Shown: positions 1 through 7,491 of the stretch, one piece after another | How the letters are laid out: every line of letters starts with the position of its first letter | Position numbering within the stretch: position 1 is the stretch's first letter | From: Gulosibacter massiliensis | GTDB lineage: Bacteria > Actinomycetota > Actinomycetes > Actinomycetales > Microbacteriaceae | Reading direction: 5' to 3' | Length of the DNA: 12,979 nucleotides | NCBI GenBank assembly: GCA_945901035.1 | Contig: CAMDKN010000018.1 | Span: 1 to 12,979, forward strand | The notes under the pieces: model-generated | Seen by the model: only the letters and a program-made list of their open reading frames with translations | What the model was told of the DNA's origin: nothing | Databases searched by the model: none | Made by a program: the position numbers and the translations under genes

Positions 1-426
1 AGCACCCAACCAGAAGACCCGGAAAACGATTCCGAGCCCGGCGCCGATCCACACCGCTGTCAACAACCACAGTCCGTCGGACCACGGCAGTGCCGAAAAA
101 CCAATCGGCGTGTAGGTGCCCGCAATGAGGACGAAGATGTTGGCGTGATCGAGCCGTTTGAGGACCGCCCGGGCCTTCGGTGTCCACTCAATTCGGTGGT
201 ACGACGCTGATGTGCCGAACATCAAGAGGGACGAGATCGCAAATGCGACACTCGACCACGTTGCGGCGGGCCCGTCGGCGAGAGCGACGAGAACCAGACC
301 GAGGAAAGCAACAATCGGAAGTGCCCCCAGGTGAAACCAGCCACGCAACAGGGGCTTGACCTCGTGTTCGGCCAACCTGCTCGTGTTCACCGTGTCCGGT
401 GAACCGGTCTTCAGCGTGGATGCCAT
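1..426 (-). CDS. Hemolysin III / TrhA family membrane protein (PAQR superfamily), partial
   Basis: The first 142 residues of a minus-strand gene are present; the C-terminal part lies beyond the window start. It reads as a hemolysin III (YqfA/TrhA) protein of the PAQR superfamily: a short polar N-terminus (about 1-30), hydrophobic segments near 35-50, 57-72, 95-112 and 118-140, the SASYHR motif (73-78), and the sequence LDHANIFVLIAGTYTPIG (92-109), typical of the family. The conserved His and Asp residues in these motifs are metal-site candidates in PAQR proteins. Despite the family name, bacterial members are linked to membrane homeostasis rather than proven haemolysis. The ATG at 426-424 follows purine-rich AGGGTGGAGAA, a short-spaced ribosome site. 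The gene is divergent from acs across 114 bases, where I see no convincing promoter. Family assignment is confident; the physiological role is not. Confidence 0.9.
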   Translation of the reverse strand, partial: MASTLKTGSPDTVNTSRLAEHEVKPLLRGWFHLGALPIVAFLGLVLVALADGPAATWSSVAFAISSLLMFGTSASYHRIEWTPKARAVLKRLDHANIFVLIAGTYTPIGFSALPWSDGLWLLTAVWIGAGLGIVFRVFWLGA

Positions 427-530
427 TTCTCCACCCTAGTCACCGCTCTATTCGCGCACCGTGCCCTCAACACCATTAGTCTGATGGGTACGCCCATGAG
501 CGTGACCGATCAATTCTGAACGATGAGAAC

Positions 531-534
531 GAGG
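531..534 (+). promoter_or_regulatory. Ribosome binding site that fixes the acs start
   Basis: GAGG lies six bases before the ATG at 541. The in-frame ATG at 523 has no such motif upstream, so translation probably begins at 541. Confidence 0.6.
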
Positions 535-540
535 ACGCCG

Positions 541-2487
541 ATGTCCACCACCACGATTGACAGCCTGCTGAACGAGAATCGCCGTTTCCCACCCACCGCC
601 GAGTTTGAGGCGAGTGCCATTGCTCAACCGAGCCTGTACGAGGCTGCCGCCGTGAATCGGCTCGAATTCTGGGCCGATCAAGCGCGTTCCCTGCACTGGC
701 ACACGCCGTTCACCGAAACCCTTGACTGGTCTGGTGCGCCTGTTGCCAAGTGGTTTGCGGACGGTCAAATCAACGTCGCCTACAACTGTCTCGATCGTCA
801 CGTGGACGCGGGGCTTGGTGACCGCGTCGCGATTCAGTTCGAGGGCGAGCCGGGCGACTCGCGCGCCATCACCTACCGAGAACTCACGGACGAGGTTCGA
901 AAAGCGGCGAACCTGCTCGCCAGTCTGGGCGTCGGTCAGGGCGATCGCGTCGCGATTTACATGCCCATGATTCCCGAGGCAATCGTGGCGATGCTCGCGT
1001 GTGCCCGCGTCGGCGCAATTCATTCCGTGGTGTTCGGGGGATTTGCCGCGGAAAGCCTTCGCGCGCGAATTGAGGATGCCGAGGCCAAACTCGTCATCAC
1101 CGCCGATGGTGGTTACCGCAAGGGCACTGTGTTCAACCTCAAGAACGCGGTGGACGAAGCCGTTGCCCAAACTCCGACCGTCGAGAAGGTTCTCGTGGTC
1201 AAGCGCGGCGGGAACGACATCGACTGGGTGGACGGGCGTGATGTGTGGTGGCACGACGAAATGGCGCTGATGTCCGATGACCACATCGCGCACGCTTTCC
1301 CCGCCGAGAACCCGCTCTTCATTTTGTACACCTCGGGAACGACGGGAAAGCCGAAAGGAATCCTGCACACGAGCGGTGGCTATCTGACCCAAGCGGCGTT
1401 CACTCACCGCACCGTGTTCGACCTCCACGCCGACACGGATGTCTACTGGTGCACCGCCGACATCGGGTGGGTCACCGGCCATTCCTATGTGGTGTACGGA
1501 CCTCTCGCCAACGGCGCGACCCAGGTGATTTATGAGGGAACCCCCGACTTCCCCGCCCCCGGACGCTGGTGGGACATCATCGAAAAGCACCGCGTGTCGA
1601 TTTTGTACACGGCCCCGACGGCGATTCGGTCCTTCATGAAGGCGGGTCGCGAAATCCCCGACGCCCGCGACCTGTCATCACTAAGGGTCTTGGGTTCCGT
1701 CGGCGAACCCATCAACCCCGAAGCATGGATGTGGTACCGCGAGGTGATCGGCGGAAACAACTGTCCCATCGTCGACACCTGGTGGCAGACCGAGACGGGG
1801 GCCATCATGATTTCCCCTCTGCCGGGAATCACGGCGACAAAACCCGGCAGTGCGCAGGTTCCCATTCCGGGGATTTCGGTCGACGTGCTCGATGACAACG
1901 GGGTTACGGTCGGCTCGGACGCCGGTGGGCTTCTCGTCGTCACGGAACCGTGGCCGTCGATGCTGCGCGGCATCTGGAAGGACCCCGAGCGCTTCGCCGA
2001 AACCTACTGGTCGACGTTCGCGGGAAAGTACTTCGCGGGCGACGGCGCTCACCGCGACGCCGACAACGACGTGTGGCTTCTCGGACGAATCGATGACGTC
2101 ATGAAAGTGTCCGGGCACCGCCTGTCGACCATGGAAATTGAGTCCGCACTGGTGTCGCACCACGCGGTCGCCGAATCGGCCGTCGTCGGTGCCGCGGACA
2201 ACATCACCGGGGAGGCTGTCGTCGCATTCGTCGTTCTCACGCGTCAGGCACAATCGACCCTGAATCCTGCGGATGAAATCAACGCCCTCAAGGCGCATGT
2301 CGTGAAAGAAATCGGAGCAATTGCGAGGCCGCGGGACATCTACCTGGTCGACGACCTTCCCAAGACTCGATCGGGGAAAATCATGCGCCGCCTCTTGCGC
2401 GACATCGCCGAGGGTCGCGAAATTGGGGACACCACCACACTGTTGGACACCTCGGTGATCCGCGTCATCGACAATCAGGTGAACTGA
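541..2487 (+). CDS. acs: Acetyl-CoA synthetase (AMP-forming)
   Basis: This cytoplasmic enzyme activates acetate with ATP to acetyl-AMP and then forms acetyl-CoA. The product is 648 residues from the chosen start, close to the usual 650. The N-terminal ACAS segment is followed by the AMP-binding domain with the P-loop [11 protein letters not shown] (263-273), [11 protein letters not shown] (385-395) and DTWWQTETG (412-420). The tryptophan pair of that last motif limits the acyl pocket to acetate in characterised Acs enzymes. The C-terminal domain carries [11 protein letters not shown], with catalytic Lys613, the residue acetylated to switch off Acs in Salmonella. All these motifs are intact. 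The start at 541 is preferred over an in-frame ATG at 523 because GAGG sits six bases upstream. The gene converges on the Tad block, with only 26 bases between the stops, and stands alone in its direction. Confidence 0.97.
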   Translation: MSTTTIDSLLNENRRFPPTAEFEASAIAQPSLYEAAAVNRLEFWADQARSLHWHTPFTETLDWSGAPVAKWFADGQINVAYNCLDRHVDAGLGDRVAIQFEGEPGDSRAITYRELTDEVRKAANLLASLGVGQGDRVAIYMPMIPEAIVAMLACARVGAIHSVVFGGFAAESLRARIEDAEAKLVITADGGYRKGTVFNLKNAVDEAVAQTPTVEKVLVVKRGGNDIDWVDGRDVWWHDEMALMSDDHIAHAFPAENPLFILYTSGTTGKPKGILHTSGGYLTQAAFTHRTVFDLHADTDVYWCTADIGWVTGHSYVVYGPLANGATQVIYEGTPDFPAPGRWWDIIEKHRVSILYTAPTAIRSFMKAGREIPDARDLSSLRVLGSVGEPINPEAWMWYREVIGGNNCPIVDTWWQTETGAIMISPLPGITATKPGSAQVPIPGISVDVLDDNGVTVGSDAGGLLVVTEPWPSMLRGIWKDPERFAETYWSTFAGKYFAGDGAHRDADNDVWLLGRIDDVMKVSGHRLSTMEIESALVSHHAVAESAVVGAADNITGEAVVAFVVLTRQAQSTLNPADEINALKAHVVKEIGAIARPRDIYLVDDLPKTRSGKIMRRLLRDIAEGREIGDTTTLLDTSVIRVIDNQVN

Positions 2488-2513
2488 CACTCACGGTCGT
2501 TCGGAAATAGCCG

Positions 2514-3281
2514 TCATCCGGACGGGCGGAAAAACCCCTCTGCCATACTCGCGACCGCGGGAATGACCGTGAGGGTGATGAACGCGGGGAACAGACACAC
2601 ACCCAACGGAATCAAGAGTTTCCCGGGTAGTTCCTCGATGTGTCCACGGACGTCAAAACGGGCAGTGCGACGAAGTTCGGCGGCGCGATGTCGCAGCAGG
2701 TTCGCGACGGGAATCCCCGTGTTTCGCCCGATCTCTCGAATGTTGCACACGTCGTCCCATTCGTGGACGACCCCCCAACGCCGCGCACAGCTCGCGACGA
2801 GTTCGGCCGCATCCGGGGTGAGTCCGGTCACGCTCAACACCTCCGCCACGCAATCAACGAGAATCCCGGTTTCGAGAGCGGGTGTGGCGACCCGGCCGCG
2901 GAGCGCCGCCATCCACCGCCACCCGGCGAGTGTCGCACCCACACCCATGACCAAACACACCCACCCTGCTGGCGTGGTGAGCAGAAACCCAATTGCGTCG
3001 ACTCCGAACAACGCCGAGGCCAGCGCGGTGGCGATCGGCAATGCCGACAACACGACAGCCGAATGGCGGGCCGCGGTCGCGGCAATGGTCACTTCACGCC
3101 GAAGCCCCTCGTTCTCGTCCAGTGCGTCCGCAACGAGCAACAACAATCGCGATTGCGGTGCTCCCGTTTCACGGGCAACGTTGACAATGTCCACCACCAT
3201 GGCGTGCTGCGGAGTATCCCTCGATGGTGAGATACCCGACTGCAATCCGACGGCCAGTTGGCGGAGCTCCCGCGCATTCAC
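2514..3281 (-). CDS. Tad-type T2SSF membrane platform protein, apparently a TadB-TadC fusion
   Basis: A 255-residue integral membrane protein of the type II secretion F family, the inner-membrane platform that TadA-like ATPases act on. It appears to contain two T2SSF units in one chain. Residues about 1-128 resemble the C-terminal part of TadB (RETGAPQSRL, LRREVTIAATAARHSAVVLS, then two hydrophobic segments near 76-93 and 98-122). Residues about 135-250 resemble TadC (GLTPDAAELV, PVANLLRHRAAELRRTARF, ELPGKLLIPLGVCLFPAFI, with a hydrophobic hairpin at about 221-247). The start is a GTG at 3281-3279 that overlaps the TadA stop (GTGA), with no good ribosome site of its own, so it is probably translationally coupled. 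Mycobacteria use separate genes for the two F proteins. Membership in the F family is solid; the fusion reading is inference from residue patterns. Confidence 0.85.
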   Translation of the reverse strand: MNARELRQLAVGLQSGISPSRDTPQHAMVVDIVNVARETGAPQSRLLLLVADALDENEGLRREVTIAATAARHSAVVLSALPIATALASALFGVDAIGFLLTTPAGWVCLVMGVGATLAGWRWMAALRGRVATPALETGILVDCVAEVLSVTGLTPDAAELVASCARRWGVVHEWDDVCNIREIGRNTGIPVANLLRHRAAELRRTARFDVRGHIEELPGKLLIPLGVCLFPAFITLTVIPAVASMAEGFFRPSG

Positions 3282-4201
3282 GAATCGACCACGACGGCCT
3301 CCCCCGTGCGTCGAAAACGGCCGAGCCGCACTCGGTGACCGCCATCAATTCGTTCACACAACACGACGTGCGAAAATGCGACAGCGACGAGCCGCGCAAC
3401 GGTGGTCGGGTCGACTCCCGCCATCATCCCCAGGGCAATCAAGCGGTCGGGGACTTCGTTGAGGGACCTGGCGTGAATGGTCGACAGCCCCCGATGGCCG
3501 GAGGTGAGCGCCAGCAAAAGGTCGATGATTTCCGCGCCGCGAACTTCGCCCACGACAATTCGATCGGGGCTCATCCGCAGAGCCTCTCGGACCAGTTCGC
3601 TCATCGTCACCCTGCCCGCACCCTCGGCATTCGGTGGCCGTGTGGTCATGGACACGGCGTGCGGATGGCGAACAGACAACTCGGGGATGTCTTCGATCAC
3701 CACCACTCGTTCGTTCAGAGGGACCCGCGCGAGCAACAACTCGGTGACGGTGGTTTTGCCGCTTCCCGTCGCACCCGCGACGAGGACGGAACGACCGCCG
3801 AGCGAATCCCACAGGTCCTCGTCTTCGACGACAAAGTCAGATTCACGCAGCGGCACTACCCGCGGAAATCGCAACGAGATCAGCGCCGATCCGCGGGAAA
3901 TCGGCGGCAAAACAACGTGAGCTCGGATATCGCCCGCGAGCGCCGAGTCCCCGGTGGGTTTGGCGTCGTCGACTCGCCCACCCGTTAATTCAACGAGGCC
4001 AACCCCGATTCGCCGTGCCTCGCGCGGTTCGAGACGAATTCCCGAGTCATCGAAACCGGCCGTTCGACGCACCCACACCACTCCGTTGCCATCCACGCAC
4101 AGATCCCGCACATCGGAGTCGACAACCCCACCGAGAGCACCGAGTGCGGCGTGAAGAGTTGGGCTCACACTCGCATCGTGACGCCTCACACCCCACTGCA
4201 C
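3278..4201 (-). CDS. tadA: TadA/CpaF-family secretion ATPase
   Basis: A hexameric secretion ATPase that would power a Tad/Flp-type pilus or secretion apparatus at the cytoplasmic face. Numbering from the GTG at 4201, the nucleotide site is complete: Walker A GATGSGKT (143-150), Asp box IEDIPEL (169-175), Walker B region RIVVGEVRG (214-222) and His box GHRGLSTIHA (235-244). The protein is 307 residues, short for TadA because the N-terminal domain is reduced. The start is uncertain. No ATG, GTG or TTG lies in frame between the preceding gene's stop and GTG 4201, that GTG has no clear ribosome site, and in-frame GTG codons at 4189 and 4168 are alternatives. Four bases overlap the downstream F-protein gene. 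No pilin, TadE/F, CpaB or TadZ gene is present here. Confidence 0.93.
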   Translation of the reverse strand: MQWGVRRHDASVSPTLHAALGALGGVVDSDVRDLCVDGNGVVWVRRTAGFDDSGIRLEPREARRIGVGLVELTGGRVDDAKPTGDSALAGDIRAHVVLPPISRGSALISLRFPRVVPLRESDFVVEDEDLWDSLGGRSVLVAGATGSGKTTVTELLLARVPLNERVVVIEDIPELSVRHPHAVSMTTRPPNAEGAGRVTMSELVREALRMSPDRIVVGEVRGAEIIDLLLALTSGHRGLSTIHARSLNEVPDRLIALGMMAGVDPTTVARLVAVAFSHVVLCERIDGGHRVRLGRFRRTGEAVVVDS

Positions 4202-4270
4202 CGCGATATCAGTCAGGCCGGTGCATAACCCCCTGTCGTCACCGGTTGGGGAGAAACGCGTGTCGAGGTT
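4202..4270 (-). other. Leader between the RidA gene and tadA with inverted repeat and 5-codon ORF
   Basis: Sixty-nine bases separate the RidA stop from the tadA GTG. On the minus strand they contain an inverted repeat, CCGGTG/CACCGG (4240-4245 with 4219-4224). Its loop holds AGGGGG, and an ATG at 4226-4224 follows closely. That ATG opens a five-codon frame (MHRPD) ending at 4209, seven bases before the tadA GTG. It may be a translational control element, a weak terminator, or chance. The only support is the sequence itself. Confidence 0.25.
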
Positions 4271-4729
4271 TTAGGCGAACTCGACCACAAGTTCGAGTTC
4301 GACCGGTGCGTCGAGCGGCAATACCGCAACACCGACGGCGCTCCTCGCGTGTCGCCCCGCTTCGCCAAAAATCTCGACGAGCACGTCGCTCGCGCCATTC
4401 GCAACACCGGGTTGACCCGTGAAGTCGGGCTCGGAGGCAACGAAAACAACGAGTTTCACGACGCGCGTGATGCGATCGACCGACCCGATGGCGGTTTCGA
4501 TGGCGGCAAGTGCATTCAACACCGCGGTGCGGGCGTAGTCGTGCGCCGCGTCAGCCGACACGGTCGAGCCGACCTTGCCTGTCGCGGGTAGCACTCCGCT
4601 GATGAAGGGCAATTGGCCGGCGGTGAACACGAGGTTGCCTGTCACCATCGCCGGCAGGTACGACGCGACGGGCTTCGCCACCTCCGGGATGACGAGGCCT
4701 AACTCGGCAAGTCGATCTGTCGCGCTCAT
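4271..4729 (-). CDS. RidA (YjgF/YER057c/UK114) family protein
   Basis: A 152-residue cytoplasmic protein of the RidA/YjgF fold. RidA proteins are trimeric and hydrolyse reactive enamine/imine intermediates such as 2-aminoacrylate, protecting pyridoxal-phosphate enzymes. Visible family features are NLVFTAGQLPF (32-42), the long helix DYARTAVLNALAAIE (64-78), VVKLVVFVASEPDF (90-103), and the C-terminal HARSAVGVAVLPLDAPVELE (127-146). The last holds Arg129, which matches the substrate-carboxylate-binding arginine of RidA; the Cys that often follows is Ala here. The ATG at 4729 is preferred to an upstream in-frame GTG at 4780, which would overlap the DUF4177 gene. The DUF4177 stop is ten bases upstream, so the two genes probably share a transcript. 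Length and sequence resemble M. tuberculosis Rv3678c from memory. The specific substrate is unknown. Confidence 0.9.
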   Translation of the reverse strand: MSATDRLAELGLVIPEVAKPVASYLPAMVTGNLVFTAGQLPFISGVLPATGKVGSTVSADAAHDYARTAVLNALAAIETAIGSVDRITRVVKLVVFVASEPDFTGQPGVANGASDVLVEIFGEAGRHARSAVGVAVLPLDAPVELELVVEFA

Positions 4730-4739
4730 GACCCCGAGC

Positions 4740-4895
4740 CTAAGCGGTCGCGGGACGTTTAAAGTAGGCCACGAGCCCACCTTCCGACCCCGACAGAATC
4801 GTGACGAGTTCCCAGCCCTCGTCCCCCCACGTGTTGAGGATCTGGGTCGGGTTGTGAATCAAAAGCGGTGTGGTCGCATATTCCCACTGGATCAC
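4740..4895 (-). CDS. Small DUF4177-family protein, 51 residues
   Basis: A short minus-strand gene starting at GTG 4895-4893, with GGAG five bases upstream. The translated sequence begins VIQWEYATTPLLIHNPTQI and contains WGDEGWELVTIL (23-34) and a terminal LVAYFKRP (41-48). This matches the DUF4177 pattern, in which an opening W-E-Y strand is followed by a helix with L..WG..GWELV and a final V.Y.KR strand. The reading frame stays open further upstream, but those residues lack family character and run into the ponA2 coding region, so the GTG is the sensible start. It precedes the RidA gene by ten bases. As I recall, M. tuberculosis has a similar 51-residue gene (Rv3678A) beside its RidA gene. 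The function of the family is unknown; the protein is probably cytoplasmic. Confidence 0.82.
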   Translation of the reverse strand: MIQWEYATTPLLIHNPTQILNTWGDEGWELVTILSGSEGGLVAYFKRPATA

Positions 4896-4900
4896 GGCGG

Positions 4901-4904
4901 CTCC
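4901..4904 (-). promoter_or_regulatory. Ribosome binding site of the DUF4177 gene
   Basis: On the minus strand GGAG sits five bases before the GTG at 4895. This selects a 51-residue product over longer readings of the same frame. Confidence 0.6.
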
Positions 4905-4931
4905 GTTTCGGAAATTCTCAGGTTGACTGGG

Positions 4932-4937
4932 TAATCT
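4932..4937 (+). promoter_or_regulatory. Candidate -10 element for a leaderless ponA2 transcript
   Basis: TAATCT fits the actinobacterial TANNNT -10 pattern and ends seven bases before the ponA2 ATG. That would place the transcription start at or next to the A of the start codon. No Shine-Dalgarno sequence precedes the ATG. I see no good -35 hexamer at the right distance: the TTGACT at 4923-4928 is too close to serve this -10. Confidence 0.4.
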
Positions 4938-4944
4938 TGATTCT

Positions 4945-7491
4945 ATGTCCAACCCGCTCTCGCGATTCACAACTGTTCTTGGCTCCTGGGTCGGACTCGG
5001 AATTGTCGGTCTAATCTCCGGCCTGCTCGTCACCGTGATGCTGACCCCACTCATCGCGGTTAGTGGAATCGCCATCAAAAACACGCTGTCGGTTTTCGAC
5101 GCGCTACCGGACTTCATCGAGATCGGTCGGCAAGCGCAAAAAAACGAAATCTATGTGCAAACGACGAGCGACAAAGACGACGGGTACATCAAAATCGCGG
5201 ATGTGTATTGGCAGGATCGCGAAGAAATCCCGATCAGCCAGATGTCCCAGTTTCTGAAAGACGCGGCCGTTGACGGGGAAGACCGCCGCTTCTTCGAACA
5301 CCAGGGGGTTGACCTCCCGGGAATCATTCGCGCCGGTCTGGGAAACTTCCTCGCCGGAGGGATCACCTCGGGTGCATCGACACTCACGATGCAGGTAATC
5401 AAAAACATTTACGTTCAGCGCGCCGAAGCGTTACCCACCGAGGAAGAGCGTTTGGCCGCCTACGCCGAAGCAACCGCGACGAGCATCGAGCGGAAACTCA
5501 AAGAAATCAAGTTGGCGATCGGCCTCGAAAAGCGATTTAGCAAAGACGAAATCCTCGAGTCGTATCTCAACATTTCGGCATTCGGCGGAAACACCTACGG
5601 AGTCGAGGCGGCAGCGAAACGATATTTTGGCGTGAGTGCGGCGGACGTGACCCTGTCCCAGGCCGCGTCGCTCCTTGCGATTGTGCAGTACCCGGTTGAG
5701 CGCAACCTGGCAAAGCCCGAGAACTACGCCGCAAACCAGGTGCGCCGCGACTTCATCCTTCAACAGATGCTCTCCGCCCAAAACATCACTCAGGCACAGT
5801 ACGAGGAGGCGGTCGCGATTCCCGTCGACGAAAACTTTGTCAACCTTCAAACCCCGTCGAGCGGTTGCATCGCCGGCGACAAGTACACCAAATTCTTTTG
5901 CGATTACGTCGTGAAGAACATCGCGAACTTCGAAGCGCTCGGGACCACAAAGGACGAACGCATTACCAACTGGTACATCGGCGGGTACAAGTTGTACACG
6001 ACGCTCGACTATGCGCTGCAAAAAATCGCCCAAAAACAAGCGTGGCGCGTCCCGAAATCCTCCCCGATCGCGAAGATCGGGGCGGTCACCAATTCGGTTG
6101 AAGTCGGCACCGGACGCGTGCTCACGATGGCACAGAACAAACTTTTCAACGACACTCTCGAAGGCGGCGGCAAAGATGCCACCGCCGTGAACCTCTCGAC
6201 CGACCGGGACTACGGTGGATCGAGCGGATTCCAAACCGGGTCGACCTACAAAATCTTCGCACTCATCGCCTGGCTCAAGTCGGGTCGTGGGCTCGGTGAA
6301 CTCGTGAACGCCAGCGAGTTCAAGAAGAATCAGGCCAAGTTCCTCGACACGTGTGAAGACGGCGGCGGACCGTGGGGCGGCACCTGGGAGTTCAAAAACG
6401 ACTCGACAGCGCCCAAAATCGTCTCGGTGATGAATGCGACCAAATACTCGATCAACTCCGCTTTTGCGTCGATCGCCGAGCAACTGGACCAGTGTGATAT
6501 CCGCATGACCGCCGAATCCCTCGGGGTGCACCGAGCGGATGGAACGCGCGTGCAATCCAACCCCGCGGCCGTTCTCGGAACCAACGAACTCGCACCGCTC
6601 ACGATGGCCAACGCGTGGGCGGGAATCGCCAACAACGGGAAATTCTGTGAGCTCGTCATTCTCGACCACGCCGTCGGACCGAACAACGAAGAACTACCTG
6701 GGCAAACCACCACTTGTAGTCAGGCGGTGGACCCCGATGTGGCTCACGCGACCATCCTCGCGATGAAGGGCGTGATGAACGGTGGCACCGGTGCCGCCTC
6801 CAATCCGGGTGACGGCGTTCCGATGATCGGCAAGACGGGAACCACCGACAACTCGACCCAGACGTGGATTGTCGTCTCGACGTCACGTGTTGCCACGGCA
6901 ACCTGGGTCGGAAATATTGTCGGAAAATACCCCATGCGCCAGTTTCCCAACGGCGCGATCTATCGTCACCAGATAACCTCTGCGCTGATGCGCGCCGCCG
7001 ATCGCATGTATTCCGGCGAAACCGACTGGCCGGCTCCGCCCTCACGACTGCTGCAGGGCAACGGCATCAAGATACCCGCCGTTCAGGGCCTCAGCGTCGA
7101 AGAAGCGACGACCCTGTTGGTCGGGTTGGGACTCGAAGTCGTCGTGGCCCGAACCGAACCCTCCGCAAATGTACCGATCGGGTTCGTCACGAGAACGTCA
7201 CCGGGCTCGGGACAGATTATGGCGGACGGAATGACCGTCAAGATTTACACCTCGTCCGGTCCGGCGGGACTCACGATGCCTGATTTCGTGACCGTGCTCA
7301 CACTGGAAGCAGACGCTGTCGCGACGCTCACGGCGTTCGGGGTTCCGACGGTGACCGTGACGTGTTCGTCAACGAACGACGCGCTTGACCCTCGAATTGG
7401 ACACGTCATCGGACAGTATCCGGTCGCGGGCACAGTGCAGGAACTGACGGCGTACGTGCGCATCACGATTCTCAGGACGAGTTGTTTCTAG
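4945..7491 (+). CDS. ponA2: Bifunctional class A penicillin-binding protein with PASTA domains (PonA2 type)
   Basis: An 848-residue peptidoglycan synthase anchored by one transmembrane helix (about 16-44), with the rest outside the membrane. The glycosyltransferase domain (about 85-265) has EDRRFFEHQGVD, with catalytic Glu112, and GASTLTMQ (143-150). The transpeptidase domain has the active-site serine in TGSTYK (Ser433, Lys436), SIN at 502-504 and KTGT at 630-633, so both activities look intact. Two PASTA repeats follow at about 708-772 and 776-843; such repeats bind muropeptides or lipid II in other proteins. Eight cysteines (308, 319, 470, 517, 568, 591, 807, 847) all lie outside the membrane and could form disulfides. 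The ATG at 4945 is the only normal start, since an in-frame stop lies at 4924; no ribosome site precedes it. The next gene starts on its stop codon. Confidence 0.96.
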   Translation: MSNPLSRFTTVLGSWVGLGIVGLISGLLVTVMLTPLIAVSGIAIKNTLSVFDALPDFIEIGRQAQKNEIYVQTTSDKDDGYIKIADVYWQDREEIPISQMSQFLKDAAVDGEDRRFFEHQGVDLPGIIRAGLGNFLAGGITSGASTLTMQVIKNIYVQRAEALPTEEERLAAYAEATATSIERKLKEIKLAIGLEKRFSKDEILESYLNISAFGGNTYGVEAAAKRYFGVSAADVTLSQAASLLAIVQYPVERNLAKPENYAANQVRRDFILQQMLSAQNITQAQYEEAVAIPVDENFVNLQTPSSGCIAGDKYTKFFCDYVVKNIANFEALGTTKDERITNWYIGGYKLYTTLDYALQKIAQKQAWRVPKSSPIAKIGAVTNSVEVGTGRVLTMAQNKLFNDTLEGGGKDATAVNLSTDRDYGGSSGFQTGSTYKIFALIAWLKSGRGLGELVNASEFKKNQAKFLDTCEDGGGPWGGTWEFKNDSTAPKIVSVMNATKYSINSAFASIAEQLDQCDIRMTAESLGVHRADGTRVQSNPAAVLGTNELAPLTMANAWAGIANNGKFCELVILDHAVGPNNEELPGQTTTCSQAVDPDVAHATILAMKGVMNGGTGAASNPGDGVPMIGKTGTTDNSTQTWIVVSTSRVATATWVGNIVGKYPMRQFPNGAIYRHQITSALMRAADRMYSGETDWPAPPSRLLQGNGIKIPAVQGLSVEEATTLLVGLGLEVVVARTEPSANVPIGFVTRTSPGSGQIMADGMTVKIYTSSGPAGLTMPDFVTVLTLEADAVATLTAFGVPTVTVTCSSTNDALDPRIGHVIGQYPVAGTVQELTAYVRITILRTSCF

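Noticed and set aside
433..438. TAGGGT (minus strand) as a leaderless -10 for the hemolysin III gene
   Set aside because: No -35-like sequence lies 16-18 bases upstream, and a usable ribosome site is present, so a leaderless start is not supported.
523..540. Upstream ATG extending Acs by six residues
   Set aside because: It has no Shine-Dalgarno sequence, whereas the ATG at 541 does, and the extra residues MRTRTP have no family support.
448..1590. 380-residue open frame antisense to acs
   Set aside because: It lies opposite the intact acs gene, shows no family motif and has the Arg/His/Gly-rich make-up of a reversed high-G+C gene. Long antisense frames at 1681-2490 and 2563-3462 are rejected for the same reason.
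2511..2525. Short hairpin CCGTC/GACGG between acs and the F-protein gene as a terminator
   Set aside because: The stem is only five base pairs, overlaps the stop codon of the minus-strand gene and has no T-rich tail on either strand.
4896..5117. 125-residue version of the DUF4177 protein
   Set aside because: The extension lies opposite the ponA2 start and membrane helix, has no conserved pattern, and a well-placed ribosome site marks GTG 4895 instead.
5431..6669. 412-residue open frame antisense to ponA2
   Set aside because: It is a shadow of the PonA2 catalytic region with biased composition, no ribosome site and no recognisable domain.
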